NCBI GenBank assembly: GCA_009701885.1
Contig: WLJH01000006.1
Location: 1-64,000, forward strand
Direction of reading: 5' to 3'
Source: Actinomycetota bacterium
GTDB lineage: Bacteria > Actinomycetota > Actinomycetes > Propionibacteriales > Nocardioidaceae
DNA length: 64,000 nucleotides
Part shown: piece after piece, positions 43,351-54,638 of the stretch
Layout of the letters: the number at the start of each line of letters is the position of its first letter
Numbering within the stretch: the stretch's first letter is position 1
The notes under the pieces: model-generated
Seen by the model: the letters and a program-made list of their open reading frames with translations, nothing else
Told to the model about the DNA's origin: nothing
Database searches by the model: none
Translations under genes and position numbers: made by a program

Positions 43351-45995
43351 ATCTCCCCCTGCAGCACAGCGATGAGTCCATCGACCTCGTCGGGCTTGAT
43401 CAGCACGTCGCGTGCCTTGGAGCCCTCACTGGGACCGACGACGCCTCGGGACTCCAGGATGTCCATGAGGCGTCCGGCCTTGGCGAAACCCACGCGCAGC
43501 TTGCGCTGGAGCATCGAGGTGGAGCCGAACTGGGTCGACACGACCAGCTCCACGGCCTGGATGACCAGGTCGAGGTCGTCGCCGATGTCGTCGTCGAGCA
43601 CCTTGTTGGAGGCCGCGGGCGCCGTGACGTCCTCGCGGTACGACGGCTCCAGCTGCCCCTTGCAGTGCTTGACGACCTGCGCGATCTCGGCCTCGGTGAC
43701 CCAGGCGCCCTGCACGCGGATCGGCTTGGAGGCCCCCATCGGCAGGAAGAGCCCGTCACCCTGACCGACCAGCTTCTCGGCTCCGGGCTGGTCCAGGATG
43801 ACGCGGCTGTCGGTGACCGAGGAGGTCGCGAAAGCCAGCCGCGAGGGCACGTTGGCCTTGATCAGGCCGGTGACCACGTCGACCGAGGGCCGCTGGGTGG
43901 CCAGCACCAGGTGGATCCCGGCCGCGCGGGCCAGCTGGGTGATGCGCACGACCGCGTCCTCGACGTCGCGCGGGGCGACCATCATCAGGTCCGCGAGCTC
44001 GTCGACGATGACCAGGAGGTAGGGGTAGGGCTGCAGCTCCCGCTCGGAGCCCAGCGGCACCTCGACCTTGCCCGCCCGCACGGCCTTGTTGAAGTCGTCG
44101 ATGTGGCGGAACCCGAAGTTGGCCAGATCGTCGTAGCGCAGGTCCATCTCGCGCACGACCCAGGCCAGCGCCTCGGCGGCCTTCTTGGGGTTGGTGATGA
44201 TCGGGGTGATCAGGTGCGGCACGCCCTCGTAGGCGTTCAGCTCCACCCGCTTGGGGTCGACCATGATCATCCGGACCTCGTCGGGCGTGGCCCGCATGAG
44301 CACCGAGGTGATCATCGAGTTGATGAACGAGGACTTGCCCGAGCCGGTGGCGCCGGCCACCAGCAGGTGCGGCATCTTCGCCAGGTTGGCGACCACGAAG
44401 CCGCCCTCCACGTCCTTGCCCAGGCCCGCCACCATCGGGTGGTGGTCGGCGCGGGCGCGGCCCGAGCGGAGGACGTCGCCGAGGGAGACGATCTCCTTGT
44501 CGACGTTGGGGATCTCCACACCGACCGCGGACTTGCCGGGGATCGGGCTGAGGATCCGCACGTCGGCGCTGGCCACCGCGTAGGCGATGTTGCGCTGGAT
44601 GTTGGTGATCTTCTCGACCTTCACGCCCGGGCCGAGCTCGACCTCGTAGCGGGTGACGGTCGGGCCCCGGGTGTAGCCGGTGACCTGGGCGTCGATCGAG
44701 AACTCCTCGAGCACCTGGGTCAGCCGCTCCACGACGTCGTCGCTGGCCTTGGACCGCGCCTTGTGCGGCGAGCCCTCCTTGAGGACCTCGTTGCCGGGCA
44801 GGGAGTAGGTGATGTCGCCGGACAGCGCGAGCTGCTCGACGCGCGGCGGCAGCGGCGTGTGCGGGGGAGGCTCCAGGTCGCCCTTCTCCTCTTTGCCCGC
44901 ACCAGGGGCGGGCACGGCGGCCATCGCCTCGGTCGGCACGTCCTCGAAGATCGCCAGGCCGGCATTGCTCTCGTCGCTGACCTCCGAGGACTGCTCGAGC
45001 GCGACGTCGAGGGCGTCCTTGACCCGACGCTTGCGGGTGCGCGAGGCGGTCTCCTCGACCAGGGGCGTGTCGTACGCCGGGTAGCCCTCCGGGTCCACGT
45101 CGAGGTCCTTGCGGCTGCCGCGGCTGCCGGCGTCCTCCTCGTGGTGGCGGCCCAGCGCCCGGTCCCGCAGCGCGGCGAGTCGGTCGGGGACCTGGTAGAC
45201 CGGCGTCGCGGTGATGACCAGCACCCCGAAGACGCCCAGGAGCAGCAGCAGCGGCACGACGAGGTACGACGTGCGCAGCAGGTCCAGCAGCAGCGAGCTG
45301 ACGACGTACCCCACCGCTCCCCCGCCCTCCTGCAGCGGGGTGGCGTCCCCGGCGATCGGCTGGGGGCTGCCGTTGGCGACGTGCACGATGCCGAGCAGGC
45401 CGAAGGACAGGGCGGTCCAGCCGATGACCTGGCGTCCGGCGGGGCCGTGGCCGACCGGGTCGCGCATCGTGCGCCACCCCGCCCAGACCAGGGCCATCGG
45501 GACGAACCAGCCGATCTTGCCGACCGTGCCGGCGACCGCGACCCGCACCGGGTCGGTGACCGGGCTCTGCACCTGGAACCACACGGCAGCGGCCGAGACC
45601 AGCGCCAGCGCCACCAGCGCCAGGCCGGCCCCGTCGCGGCGGTGCTCGGGGTCCAGGTCGCGGGCGCCGCGACCGATCCCGCGGGCCACCGCGCCGATGC
45701 CGTGGGCGATCGCGAGCCAGAAGGCGACGACCCCGCGCAGCAGCGCGCCCAGCGCCAGCGCGACCGGGTTCGGCCCGCTGCGCACCGAGCGCGGGGCCGG
45801 ACGCGCGCTCGAGCCCTTGCGCGGCGCGGGCTTGCGCGCCGGGGGCCGCTTCGCTGCGGTCTTGGTGGTCGACGTCCTGGTGGACGTACTCCGTGGTCGG
45901 GTGCCCGTGCTCGATCCGGAACTGCTGCGGTTGCTGCCGCGGGTGGACGTGCTCGTGCTCCGCGACCCCGGCGGGGAAGACGTACGGGTCGCCAT
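43347..45995 (-). CDS. ftsK: DNA translocase FtsK
   Basis: An 882-residue hexameric motor that pumps chromosomes through the closing septum. A basic Ser/Thr/Arg-rich N-terminus is followed by four or five helices (about 60-270), a linker, and the motor domain with Walker [10 protein letters not shown] (near residue 548), Walker [14 protein letters not shown] and the [12 protein letters not shown] motif. The C-terminal winged-helix gamma domain that reads FtsK orienting sequences is complete ([29 protein letters not shown]). ATG at 45995 follows TAGGGT by 7 nt. It overlaps the RodZ-like gene by GTGA. Confidence 0.95.
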   Translation of the reverse strand: MATRTSSPPGSRSTSTSTRGSNRSSSGSSTGTRPRSTSTRTSTTKTAAKRPPARKPAPRKGSSARPAPRSVRSGPNPVALALGALLRGVVAFWLAIAHGIGAVARGIGRGARDLDPEHRRDGAGLALVALALVSAAAVWFQVQSPVTDPVRVAVAGTVGKIGWFVPMALVWAGWRTMRDPVGHGPAGRQVIGWTALSFGLLGIVHVANGSPQPIAGDATPLQEGGGAVGYVVSSLLLDLLRTSYLVVPLLLLLGVFGVLVITATPVYQVPDRLAALRDRALGRHHEEDAGSRGSRKDLDVDPEGYPAYDTPLVEETASRTRKRRVKDALDVALEQSSEVSDESNAGLAIFEDVPTEAMAAVPAPGAGKEEKGDLEPPPHTPLPPRVEQLALSGDITYSLPGNEVLKEGSPHKARSKASDDVVERLTQVLEEFSIDAQVTGYTRGPTVTRYEVELGPGVKVEKITNIQRNIAYAVASADVRILSPIPGKSAVGVEIPNVDKEIVSLGDVLRSGRARADHHPMVAGLGKDVEGGFVVANLAKMPHLLVAGATGSGKSSFINSMITSVLMRATPDEVRMIMVDPKRVELNAYEGVPHLITPIITNPKKAAEALAWVVREMDLRYDDLANFGFRHIDDFNKAVRAGKVEVPLGSERELQPYPYLLVIVDELADLMMVAPRDVEDAVVRITQLARAAGIHLVLATQRPSVDVVTGLIKANVPSRLAFATSSVTDSRVILDQPGAEKLVGQGDGLFLPMGASKPIRVQGAWVTEAEIAQVVKHCKGQLEPSYREDVTAPAASNKVLDDDIGDDLDLVIQAVELVVSTQFGSTSMLQRKLRVGFAKAGRLMDILESRGVVGPSEGSKARDVLIKPDEVDGLIAVLQGEM

Positions 45996-46002
45996 GGTCA
46001 CG

Positions 46003-46008
46003 ACCCTA
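46003..46008 (-). promoter_or_regulatory. -10 hexamer of ftsK (leaderless)
   Basis: TAGGGT on the minus strand, 7 nt before the ATG at 45995. TGTGAC about 17 nt further upstream can serve as -35. Confidence 0.55.
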
Positions 46009-46049
46009 GGTGACCGCCACACAGGTCACAGGGATTGACTCGTGTCCCA

Positions 46050-46070
46050 CCCTCATCTTTTTGTTGAGGG
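46050..46070 (-). terminator. Stem-loop after the sensor kinase gene
   Basis: CCCTCA-N9-TGAGGG starts 4 nt after the kinase stop codon. The 9-nt loop is A-rich on the coding strand (ACAAAAAGA), and no U-tract follows, so termination is probable but not certain. Confidence 0.45.
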
Positions 46071-46074
46071 TTGC

Positions 46075-47853
46075 TCAGGGAGCCTCGACCGGGACCACGA
46101 GGGTGAAGGTGCTCCCGCGGCCCAGCTCGGACTCCACGCGGACGTCGCCCCCGTGCAGCCGGGCGATCCGACGCGCGATCGCCAGCCCCAGGCCGGTGCC
46201 CGGGATGCTCAGGGCGTCGAGGTTGCTCGAGCGGTGGAAGGCGTCGAAGAGGTGGGCCTGGTCGGTGGCGGAGATCCCGATGCCGGTGTCGGTGACCGCG
46301 ACGGTGGCCATGGCCCCGTGGCTGTCCACGACGACCTCGACCCGACCACCGGGGCGGGTGTACTTCACGGCGTTGCCACAGATGTTGTCGACCACCCGGC
46401 CCAGCTCCTCGCGGTCCCCCTCGACCACGACCGGGCCCTCGGCGCGTAGCGAGACCTCGAGGCCGCCCGCACGAGCCTGCATCGACAGCAGGTCGATACT
46501 GGCCCTGGCCAGCTCCACGAGGTCGACCGGACCCCGGACGATCTCGGGTCGCTCCTGCACGCGGGAGTAGCTCAGCAGCTCGGTGATGAGCCGTTCCAGC
46601 CTCCTGGCGCTGCGCATGATCGCGTCGGTGGACGCACCGCCCGTGCCGTCGTCCTGGAGCATCTCGGCGTGCCCGATGATCGTGGTCAGCGGGGTCTTGA
46701 GCTCGTGGCTGATGGTGGCGATCAGCTCGCCCTTGTAGCGGTCGAGCTGCTGCAGCTCGGCCAGCAGCCGGCGCTCCCGTTCCCGCACGCGGGCGTCCTG
46801 GAGGAGCCGGCCGAGCTCGCGGCCGACCGTCTGCACGGCGGCCACCTCCGCCTCGGAGAAGGCCGGGTCGCCGGCGCTGCGGGAGAGCCCGAGGTAGCCC
46901 AGGACCGCCCGTCCCATGACCAGCGGCGAGACCAGCCCCTCCTCCCAGCCGCGGCCGTCGAACATGGCGCGCAACCGCTCGGCGGTGCGCCCCAGCAGCT
47001 GCCAGTCGTCGTGGTCGCGGCGCAGCCGCACCGGCCGCTCCCCCTCGCGGTCGACCAGGTCCGCGAGGTCGGCGAGCAGGTCGACCACCCAGTCGCCCCC
47101 GCGCGCGTCCCCGGGGTGGCCGACCGCCAGCTCGGAGCGGTCGCCGGACTCGTCGAAGCAGCGCAGCGTCACCTGGGTGACGCCCAGCCCGTCGTGCAAG
47201 GTGGCGGCGGCAGCGGCGAGGACCTCCTGCAGGTCGCGCTCGCCGCCCAGCGCCGAAACCGCCTGCACGACCCCGCCGAGCCGCACCCGGTCGGCGAGCT
47301 CCTCGCGCTGCTGGGCGTGGGCGATGGCCAGTCCGGCCTGCACGACGAACATCTCCAGCAGCTCGCGCTGCGGGACCGACGGCACCCGGCCCTCCGGCGG
47401 CAGGTCGACCGACATGTTGCCCAGCACCCGCCCGCTCGCGCTGAGCAGCGGGGCGTAGAGGGTGTCCATCGGGTGCCAGGCGTCCGGGTCGTCGACCGGC
47501 TCGTAGTCGGGCCGCCAGGCGTAGGTGGTGGTCTCGGGGTCGAGCCGGTGGTGCGGGACGTAGCGGAGGATCCCCCACTCGTCGGCGTGGGCGTACTCGT
47601 CGAAGACCTCCGCCATCGGCGTCCGGTAGCCCAGGATCGCCTCGCGCACGTCCTCGGGCCCGGCCACGGCCGTCATCACCAGCGTGTCCCCCTCGAGCAC
47701 CGAGATCGCCGCCACGCCGTAGCCCAGCCCCTCCACGACGCCGTGGACGGCCTCGTGCAGGACCTCCGAGAGCTCGTGCTGGGAGTTGACCCGACGCATG
47801 AGCTCGTAGAGTCGCCGGATCCCGTCCGGGGACGCGGCGGTCGGGGTCGTCAT
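46075..47853 (-). CDS. GAF-domain sensor histidine kinase
   Basis: A 592-residue soluble two-component kinase. Two GAF-like sensing domains (about 15-175 and 195-345) precede a dimerisation domain with phospho-acceptor His383 in TISHELKTPLTTIIGH and an ATPase domain with N (NAVKYT), G1 (DTGIGI) and G2 (GTGLGL) boxes. No transmembrane segment is present, so it senses a cytoplasmic signal. No response regulator gene is adjacent. I chose ATG 47853, with TATGAC 7 nt upstream; ATG 47865 would add four residues. Confidence 0.9.
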   Translation of the reverse strand: MTTPTAASPDGIRRLYELMRRVNSQHELSEVLHEAVHGVVEGLGYGVAAISVLEGDTLVMTAVAGPEDVREAILGYRTPMAEVFDEYAHADEWGILRYVPHHRLDPETTTYAWRPDYEPVDDPDAWHPMDTLYAPLLSASGRVLGNMSVDLPPEGRVPSVPQRELLEMFVVQAGLAIAHAQQREELADRVRLGGVVQAVSALGGERDLQEVLAAAAATLHDGLGVTQVTLRCFDESGDRSELAVGHPGDARGGDWVVDLLADLADLVDREGERPVRLRRDHDDWQLLGRTAERLRAMFDGRGWEEGLVSPLVMGRAVLGYLGLSRSAGDPAFSEAEVAAVQTVGRELGRLLQDARVRERERRLLAELQQLDRYKGELIATISHELKTPLTTIIGHAEMLQDDGTGGASTDAIMRSARRLERLITELLSYSRVQERPEIVRGPVDLVELARASIDLLSMQARAGGLEVSLRAEGPVVVEGDREELGRVVDNICGNAVKYTRPGGRVEVVVDSHGAMATVAVTDTGIGISATDQAHLFDAFHRSSNLDALSIPGTGLGLAIARRIARLHGGDVRVESELGRGSTFTLVVPVEAP

Positions 47854-47860
47854 GGGGACG

Positions 47861-47866
47861 GTCATA
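47861..47866 (-). promoter_or_regulatory. Possible -10 of sensor kinase gene
   Basis: TATGAC on the minus strand, 7 nt before ATG 47853; it lacks the final T. Confidence 0.3.
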
Positions 47867-47926
47867 CCCACTCAGGCTTGGTCTACCGGTCCTCGCCACG
47901 CGTGGGGGGGACCGGCGGAGCCGGCC

Positions 47927-49612
<1,686 letters not shown>

Positions 49613-49656
49613 GAGGTCCTTGCTGTCGGGTGCGTGGTGGTGGGGCCCGGGTGGGC

Positions 49657-50556
49657 TCAGAGCAGGCCGGCGGCGTCGAGGCCGGCGCGCAGGGCGGCCA
49701 ACTCCTCGTCGTCGAGCTGCACCAGGGGGGAGCGGACCCGACGGTTGTCGAGCACGCCGAGCAGCTCCAGGGCTGCCTTCGCGGTGGTGGCGCCGTAGTT
49801 GGCGGGGCCCATGACGGCCTCGAAGGCCGGCAGCAGCCGCTGGTAGGTCGCCAGGGCGGCCGCATGGTCGCCGCCCAGGAAGTCACCGATCATCGAGGCG
49901 ATCTCGGAGCCGGCCGCGTGCCCGACGACCGAGACCAGCCCGCAGGCGCCGTGAGCCAGGAAGCCCAGGGTGTTGACGTCGTCGCCGGAGTAGACCGCGT
50001 AGCCCATCTGCGCGAGCCTCGCGGCCCGCGGCATGTCGCCGACGGCGTCCTTGACCGCGACCACCGGCTCCCAGGCCAGCGCCTGCTCGTAGGTCTCCAG
50101 GCCGATGGTCGACCCGGTGCGCCCGGGCACGTCGTAGAGCATCACCGGCAGCTCGGCGGCCTCCACGACCTGGCGGAAGTGCTCGAGCATGCCGCGCTGG
50201 CCGGGCTTGTTGTAGTACGGCGAGACGAGCAGGACCCCGGTCGCGCCGCGCTCCCGCGCCTGCCGCGCCAGCACCAGGGAGGTGCGGGTGTCGTTGGTGC
50301 CGACCCCGGCAACGACCGGGACGTCGGGCCCGACCGCGTCGCGCACCGCGGCGAGGGTCTCCCCGTCCTCCTCGGTGGTGGTGGTCGGGGACTCCCCCGT
50401 GGTGCCGGAGACGACCAGGCCGTCGTGGCCGTGGGCGAGCAGGTGCTTGGCCACGCGCTGGACCCCGTCGAGGTCGACCGCGCCGTCCTCGCGGAACGGC
50501 GTGGCCATCGCGGTGAGCATCCGCCCGAAGGGCGCGGCTGGGACGGAGGCGGTCAT
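49657..50556 (-). CDS. dapA: 4-hydroxy-tetrahydrodipicolinate synthase
   Basis: Condenses pyruvate with aspartate semialdehyde in the lysine/diaminopimelate pathway. The 299-residue protein has Schiff-base Lys169 (VVAVKDAVGD), catalytic Tyr141 (LYDVPGRT), VSGTTGESPT for the substrate carboxylate and SPYYNKP. ATG at 50556 lies 7 nt after TAACCT. It probably heads a unit with rnj. Confidence 0.94.
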   Translation of the reverse strand: MTASVPAAPFGRMLTAMATPFREDGAVDLDGVQRVAKHLLAHGHDGLVVSGTTGESPTTTTEEDGETLAAVRDAVGPDVPVVAGVGTNDTRTSLVLARQARERGATGVLLVSPYYNKPGQRGMLEHFRQVVEAAELPVMLYDVPGRTGSTIGLETYEQALAWEPVVAVKDAVGDMPRAARLAQMGYAVYSGDDVNTLGFLAHGACGLVSVVGHAAGSEIASMIGDFLGGDHAAALATYQRLLPAFEAVMGPANYGATTAKAALELLGVLDNRRVRSPLVQLDDEELAALRAGLDAAGLL

Positions 50557-50563
50557 GCGGCCA

Positions 50564-50569
50564 AGGTTA
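50564..50569 (-). promoter_or_regulatory. -10 hexamer of dapA (leaderless)
   Basis: TAACCT on the minus strand, 7 nt before the ATG at 50556, overlapping the end of the preceding gene. Confidence 0.5.
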
Positions 50570-51508
50570 TGGGATCTGTGGCACGACCTGCTCGGCGACC
50601 AGCCGCAGGTGGTCCAGGTCGCCCAGGTCGAGGGTCTGGAGGTAGAGCCGCTCCTGCCCCGACGCGGCGTAGCGGCCGATCTTCTCCACCACCTCCGGCA
50701 CCAGACCGGCCAAGCCGTTCTCTCGCAGCTCCTCGACCTCGCGGCCGATCGCGGCAGCACGTCGGGCCAGCTCCTCCTCGGTCTCCCCCACGCACAGCAC
50801 CAGCGCGGAGGACATCCGGATCGAGGCAGGGTCGCGGTCGATCGCCTCGCAGGCGCGACGCACCCGGTCGAGCTGCTCGAGCCCGTCGTCGAAGGGCGCG
50901 AACGGGAGGTTGAACTCGTCGGCGTACGCCGCGGCCAGGGCGGGCGTGCGGCGCTTGCCCATGCCGCCGACGAGGACCGGCGGGCCGCCGCGGAGCCCGT
51001 CGCGCTGCACGGGCTTGGGCAGCCCGGGTGAGTCGGTGACCGAGTGGTGGGCGCCCTCGAACGTGAACCCCTCCTCGGGGTCGGCGGTCCAGAGCCCGGT
51101 GATGACCGCGAGCTGCTCCTCGAGCCGGTCGAAGCGCTCCTTGGTGTCGGGGAACGGGATGGCGTACTTCTGGTGCTCCTGGAGGAACCAGCCGGCCCCG
51201 ATGCCGAGCTCGACCCTGCCGCCGGACATGTCGTCGACGTTGGCGACCGCGATCGCCAGCGGTCCCGGGTGCCGGAAGGTCGCGCTGGTCATCATCGTGC
51301 CGAGGCGCACGGTGCTGGTCTCGCGGGCCAGTCCGGCCAGCGTGATCCAGGCGTCGCTCGGCCCGGGCAGGCCAGGGGTCCCCATGCCGAGGTAGTGGTC
51401 GGAGCGGAAGAACGCCCCGAACCCCAGCCGCTCGGTCTCCTGGGCGACCCGGAGGAGGTCGGCGTACGTCGCGCCCTGCTGGGGCTCGGTGAAGATGCGA
51501 AGCTCCAT
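50567..51508 (-). CDS. LLM-class F420-dependent oxidoreductase
   Basis: A 313-residue luciferase-like TIM-barrel enzyme that probably uses coenzyme F420. Typical segments are FGAFFRSDHY, VRLGTMMTSATFRHPGPLA, GRVELGIGAGWFLQEHQKYAI and PPVLVGGMGKRRTPALAA. The substrate cannot be inferred. ATG at 51508 has TAGGGT 7 nt upstream, so it is transcribed independently of folA although only 23 nt away. Confidence 0.88.
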   Translation of the reverse strand: MELRIFTEPQQGATYADLLRVAQETERLGFGAFFRSDHYLGMGTPGLPGPSDAWITLAGLARETSTVRLGTMMTSATFRHPGPLAIAVANVDDMSGGRVELGIGAGWFLQEHQKYAIPFPDTKERFDRLEEQLAVITGLWTADPEEGFTFEGAHHSVTDSPGLPKPVQRDGLRGGPPVLVGGMGKRRTPALAAAYADEFNLPFAPFDDGLEQLDRVRRACEAIDRDPASIRMSSALVLCVGETEEELARRAAAIGREVEELRENGLAGLVPEVVEKIGRYAASGQERLYLQTLDLGDLDHLRLVAEQVVPQIP

Positions 51509-51515
51509 GCGCCCG

Positions 51516-51521
51516 ACCCTA
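51516..51521 (-). promoter_or_regulatory. -10 hexamer of LLM oxidoreductase gene (leaderless)
   Basis: TAGGGT on the minus strand, 7 nt before ATG 51508, within the 23-bp gap after folA. Confidence 0.5.
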
Positions 51522-51531
51522 GGGCCGCTGC

Positions 51532-52017
51532 TCAACGCCGACGCAGCCACACCCGGTCGAAGCCGTCGAGCTCGTCGCGGCGGGTCTCGGTCCAAGCGTG
51601 CCGGTCGAACGCGGGGTAGTGCACGTCGCCCTCGGGCTCGAGCGGGATCTCGCTGATCACCTGCTCGGTGGCCAGCGGCATGGCGGCCGCGTACACGCTC
51701 GCTCCCCCGGCGACGACGATCTCGCCGGGCAGCCGGGTCGCCTGCAGCAGCGCGTCGTCGAGCGAGTGCGCGACGTGGACGCCCCCCACGTCCTCGGCGG
51801 ACCAGTGGGGGTCCCGGGTCAGGACCACGGTCTCGCGGCCGGGCAGCGGGCGGCCGATGGACTCGTACGTCGTGCGACCCATGACCAGCGTGTGGCCCAT
51901 GGTGAGGTGCTTGAACGCCGCCTGCTCGCCCGGCACCTTCCAGGGGATGTCGGGGCCGTTGCCGATGACGCCGTTGCGGGCGACCGCGGCGACCAGGACG
52001 ATCCGCCGGCTGCTCAC
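51532..52017 (-). CDS. folA: Dihydrofolate reductase
   Basis: Reduces dihydrofolate with NADPH, which is essential because ThyA oxidises methylene-THF to dihydrofolate. The 161-residue protein has NGVIGNGPDIPWKVPGE with the substrate-binding Asp, HTLVMGRTTYESIGRPLPGR for NADPH, and VAGGASVY. GTG at 52017 lies 10 nt after thyA, so the two are an operon. Confidence 0.94.
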   Translation of the reverse strand: MSSRRIVLVAAVARNGVIGNGPDIPWKVPGEQAAFKHLTMGHTLVMGRTTYESIGRPLPGRETVVLTRDPHWSAEDVGGVHVAHSLDDALLQATRLPGEIVVAGGASVYAAAMPLATEQVISEIPLEPEGDVHYPAFDRHAWTETRRDELDGFDRVWLRRR

Positions 52018-52027
52018 GGTGCCGCCC

Positions 52028-52852
52028 TCATACCGAGATCGGCGCCTTGATCGCGGGGTACGGTTCGTAGCCGGCCACCTCGATGTGCTCGAGCTCGAAG
52101 GCGTCGATCTCGGTCACCGTGGGGTCGAGCATCAGCGTCGGCAGCGGTCGCGGCTCCCGTGTCAGCTGCAGCCGCGCCTGCTCGAGGTGGTTGAGGTAGA
52201 GGTGCGCGTCGCCGAGGGTGTGCACGAAGTCGCCGACCCGCAGCCCGGTCACCTGGGCGACCATGTGGGTCAGCAGGGCGTAGGAGGCGATGTTGAACGG
52301 CACGCCCAGGAAGACGTCGGCCGAGCGCTGGTAGAGCTGGCAGGAGAGCCGGTCGGGGCCGCCGTCGGCGTCGGGCGCGACGTAGAACTGGAAGAGCGCG
52401 TGGCAGGGCGCGAGCGCCATGTCGGGGATGTCGGCGACGTTCCACGCCGAGACGACGTGGCGGCGCGAGGACGGGTCGCGGCGCAGGGCCTCCACGACCT
52501 GGGCCAGCTGGTCGACGTGCCGACCGTCCGGGGTCGGCCAGGAGCGCCACTGGGCGCCGTAGACCGGCCCGAGCTCGCCGTCCTCGTCGGCCCACTCGTC
52601 CCAGATCGAGATGCCGCGCTCCTGGAGCCACCGCACGTTGGTGTCGCCCCGCAGAAACCACAGCAGCTCGCCGAACACGGAGCGGGTGTGGACCTTCTTG
52701 GTCGTCACCAGCGGGAAGCCGCCGCCCAGCGCCGGGTCCAGGACGTAGCGCGTCTGGTGGCCGAAGACCGAGAGCGTGCCGGTGCCGGTGCGGTCGGTGC
52801 GCTCCACGCCCTCGTCGAGGATCCGGCGGAGGAGGTCGAGGTAGGCCTGCAC
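52028..52852 (-). CDS. thyA: Thymidylate synthase ThyA
   Basis: Methylates dUMP to dTMP. The 274-residue protein has catalytic Cys150 ([14 protein letters not shown]), the dUMP-binding [23 protein letters not shown] and an intact C-terminus ending in V. It is the classical ThyA rather than flavin-dependent ThyX. GTG at 52852 is supported by TAGCGT 7 nt upstream. folA follows. Confidence 0.96.
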   Translation of the reverse strand: MQAYLDLLRRILDEGVERTDRTGTGTLSVFGHQTRYVLDPALGGGFPLVTTKKVHTRSVFGELLWFLRGDTNVRWLQERGISIWDEWADEDGELGPVYGAQWRSWPTPDGRHVDQLAQVVEALRRDPSSRRHVVSAWNVADIPDMALAPCHALFQFYVAPDADGGPDRLSCQLYQRSADVFLGVPFNIASYALLTHMVAQVTGLRVGDFVHTLGDAHLYLNHLEQARLQLTREPRPLPTLMLDPTVTEIDAFELEHIEVAGYEPYPAIKAPISV

Positions 52853-52859
52853 GGGGCAG

Positions 52860-52865
52860 ACGCTA
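52860..52865 (-). promoter_or_regulatory. -10 hexamer of thyA-folA (leaderless)
   Basis: TAGCGT on the minus strand, 7 nt before the GTG at 52852. Confidence 0.55.
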
Positions 52866-52906
52866 CCCCGCGGCGCGGGGCGCCGGGCGCAGTCCCGTCG
52901 GGCGGG

Positions 52907-53722
52907 TCAGGCGGCCCGCATCGTGGCGCGGATCCAGCTGAGGATCGTGGGGCTGTTGAGCTCGGCGTACACACCCGGGAAGAGCGGGAGGGCGCAGCCC
53001 AGCCCGTAGGAGACGGCGCCGAGCTGGACCACCCGGCCGTCGGCGCGGGTGCCGAAGATCGGGCCGCCGGAGTCGCCCTGGCAGGAGTCACCGCCGAGCT
53101 CGGCGGCACAGAACTCGGTGGCCTCCGCGAACCCGAGGACCAGGGTGTTGGTCACGCACTCCAGGTCGCTGGTGACCCGCACGTCGAGCGTCTTGAGCCG
53201 GTCCTGCACCGAGCCCGCCTGGTAGACCTCGTGACCCCACCCGGCGACGGTCAGCGTGCTGCCGGGGGCCTCGAGGGCGTCGTCGGCGGCCGTCGGCAGC
53301 GCGATCCGGGGGGCCTTGATCTTCTTCGTGGTGCGCCACAGCGCGACGTCGCTGGAGCCGGTGTCGGCGTAGTCGGGGTGGACCTCCATCCGCGCGATCC
53401 GCAGCACCTGGCCGCCGCCGGCGGTCAGGTCGGTGCGCCCGACGACCGCCTGGACGTCGCCGGGCTCGAAGATCGTGCAGTGGGCCGCGGTGAGGATCCA
53501 CCGCTTGCCGACCACCGAGCCACCGCAGAAGTGGCCGTCGCTGCCCCGCGAGCCCGCGGTCTGCAGGGAGACCATGAAGGGGTGCTGGCCGTCGCTGGCC
53601 TGGCTGCCGCCGACGATCGCGGTGGCGGGCGCGGTGGCGCCGACCAGGGCGAGCGGGAGCGCCAGGCCGAGTGCGGCCAGGGCGGCGAGGATCAGGCGTC
53701 GGGTCCGCTGACGGGTGTCCAT
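52907..53722 (-). CDS. Secreted trypsin-like serine protease
   Basis: A 271-residue S1 family zymogen-type protease. A signal peptide (about 1-35) is followed directly by the mature N-terminus IVGG at 36-39, so there is almost no propeptide. The triad is H81 (TAAHC), D125 (SSDVALW) and S218 (GDSGGP). D212, six residues before the Ser, predicts cleavage after Arg or Lys. Six cysteines allow the usual disulfides. ATG at 53722 is chosen because it places the signal peptide correctly. Confidence 0.93.
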   Translation of the reverse strand: MDTRQRTRRLILAALAALGLALPLALVGATAPATAIVGGSQASDGQHPFMVSLQTAGSRGSDGHFCGGSVVGKRWILTAAHCTIFEPGDVQAVVGRTDLTAGGGQVLRIARMEVHPDYADTGSSDVALWRTTKKIKAPRIALPTAADDALEAPGSTLTVAGWGHEVYQAGSVQDRLKTLDVRVTSDLECVTNTLVLGFAEATEFCAAELGGDSCQGDSGGPIFGTRADGRVVQLGAVSYGLGCALPLFPGVYAELNSPTILSWIRATMRAA

Positions 53723-53753
53723 GGTGTGTCCAACGGTCCCACCCCCGTCCAAG

Positions 53754-54590
53754 TCACGGCCCGAGCCGCAGCGATCCGACGGTGGTGGTCACGGTGGCGC
53801 CACCGACGAGGAGGGCGCCGGCGCGCTCCTCGACGTGCACACGGCCGCGGCGGCGCAGCGCGGCGCCCTGCGCGGCGACGTACGGCGTCGTCAACCGTCC
53901 GGTGGCGGCGAGCCACTGCGCGAGGCCGGCCTGGAGGCTCCCGGTGACCGGGTCCTCGGTGATGCCGAGCCCCGGGCAGAACGCGCGTACCTCGAGCTGG
54001 ACGTCCCCGCCGGCCGGGTGCAGCCCGGCGACCCCGATGTCGAGGCCGTCGAAGGCGGCCCAGTCCGGGTGCAGCGCGGTCACCGCGGCGGCGTCCGGGA
54101 GCAGGACCCCGACCCACCCGGGTCCGTTGTCGACCCAGGCCGCATCGACGATGTCGCCGACGTGCAGGCGCAGCGCCGTCGCGATCCGCACCAGGTCGTC
54201 GGGGTCGACGGGTCCCGAGCGGCGCAGCGGCGGCGCCTCGAAGGCGAGCCGCTCGCCGGTGTGCACGCGGACCAGGCCGGCCGCGCACTCCTGCACCACC
54301 ACGCCGTCCTGCCACGGCGTGCCGCCGGCCTCGAGCCAGGCGTGCGCGGACCCGAGGGTGGGGTGCCCGGCGAAGGGCAGCTCCTCACCGGGGGTGAAGA
54401 TCCGCAGCCGGTAGTCCGCCTCCGGGTCGGTCGGCGCGAGGAGGAAGGTGGTCTCCGAGAGGTTGGTCCACCGCGCGAAGGCGGCCATCTGCTCCTCGTC
54501 GAGCCCGTCGGCGTCGTGCACCACCGCGACCGGGTTGCCGGTCAGGGGGCCGGAGCCGAAGACGTCCACGCAGCGGTAGGGGTGCTCCAC
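53754..54590 (-). CDS. PhzF family isomerase-like protein
   Basis: A 278-residue protein with the diaminopimelate-epimerase-like double fold of PhzF. It has CVDVFGSGPLTGNPVAVV, the catalytic-region Glu in NLSETTF, FTPGEELPFAGHPTLG and ITEDPVTGSLQAGLAQWL. Most bacterial members outside phenazine clusters have no known substrate, and no phenazine genes are nearby. GTG at 54590 is preferred to GTG 54599 because CAGGGT lies 7 nt before it. Confidence 0.88.
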   Translation of the reverse strand: MEHPYRCVDVFGSGPLTGNPVAVVHDADGLDEEQMAAFARWTNLSETTFLLAPTDPEADYRLRIFTPGEELPFAGHPTLGSAHAWLEAGGTPWQDGVVVQECAAGLVRVHTGERLAFEAPPLRRSGPVDPDDLVRIATALRLHVGDIVDAAWVDNGPGWVGVLLPDAAAVTALHPDWAAFDGLDIGVAGLHPAGGDVQLEVRAFCPGLGITEDPVTGSLQAGLAQWLAATGRLTTPYVAAQGAALRRRGRVHVEERAGALLVGGATVTTTVGSLRLGP

Positions 54591-54597
54591 GCCTCCC

Positions 54598-54603
54598 ACC
54601 CTG
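54598..54603 (-). promoter_or_regulatory. -10 hexamer of phzF-like gene
   Basis: CAGGGT on the minus strand, 7 nt before GTG 54590. Confidence 0.4.
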
Positions 54604-54638
54604 CCACCCCGCGCCGGCCCCCGGCCTGCGGCGGTCGC

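Noticed and set aside
53754-54590. Phenazine biosynthesis gene
   Set aside because: Only the PhzF fold is present; no other phenazine genes are nearby, and most PhzF-like proteins lie outside such clusters.
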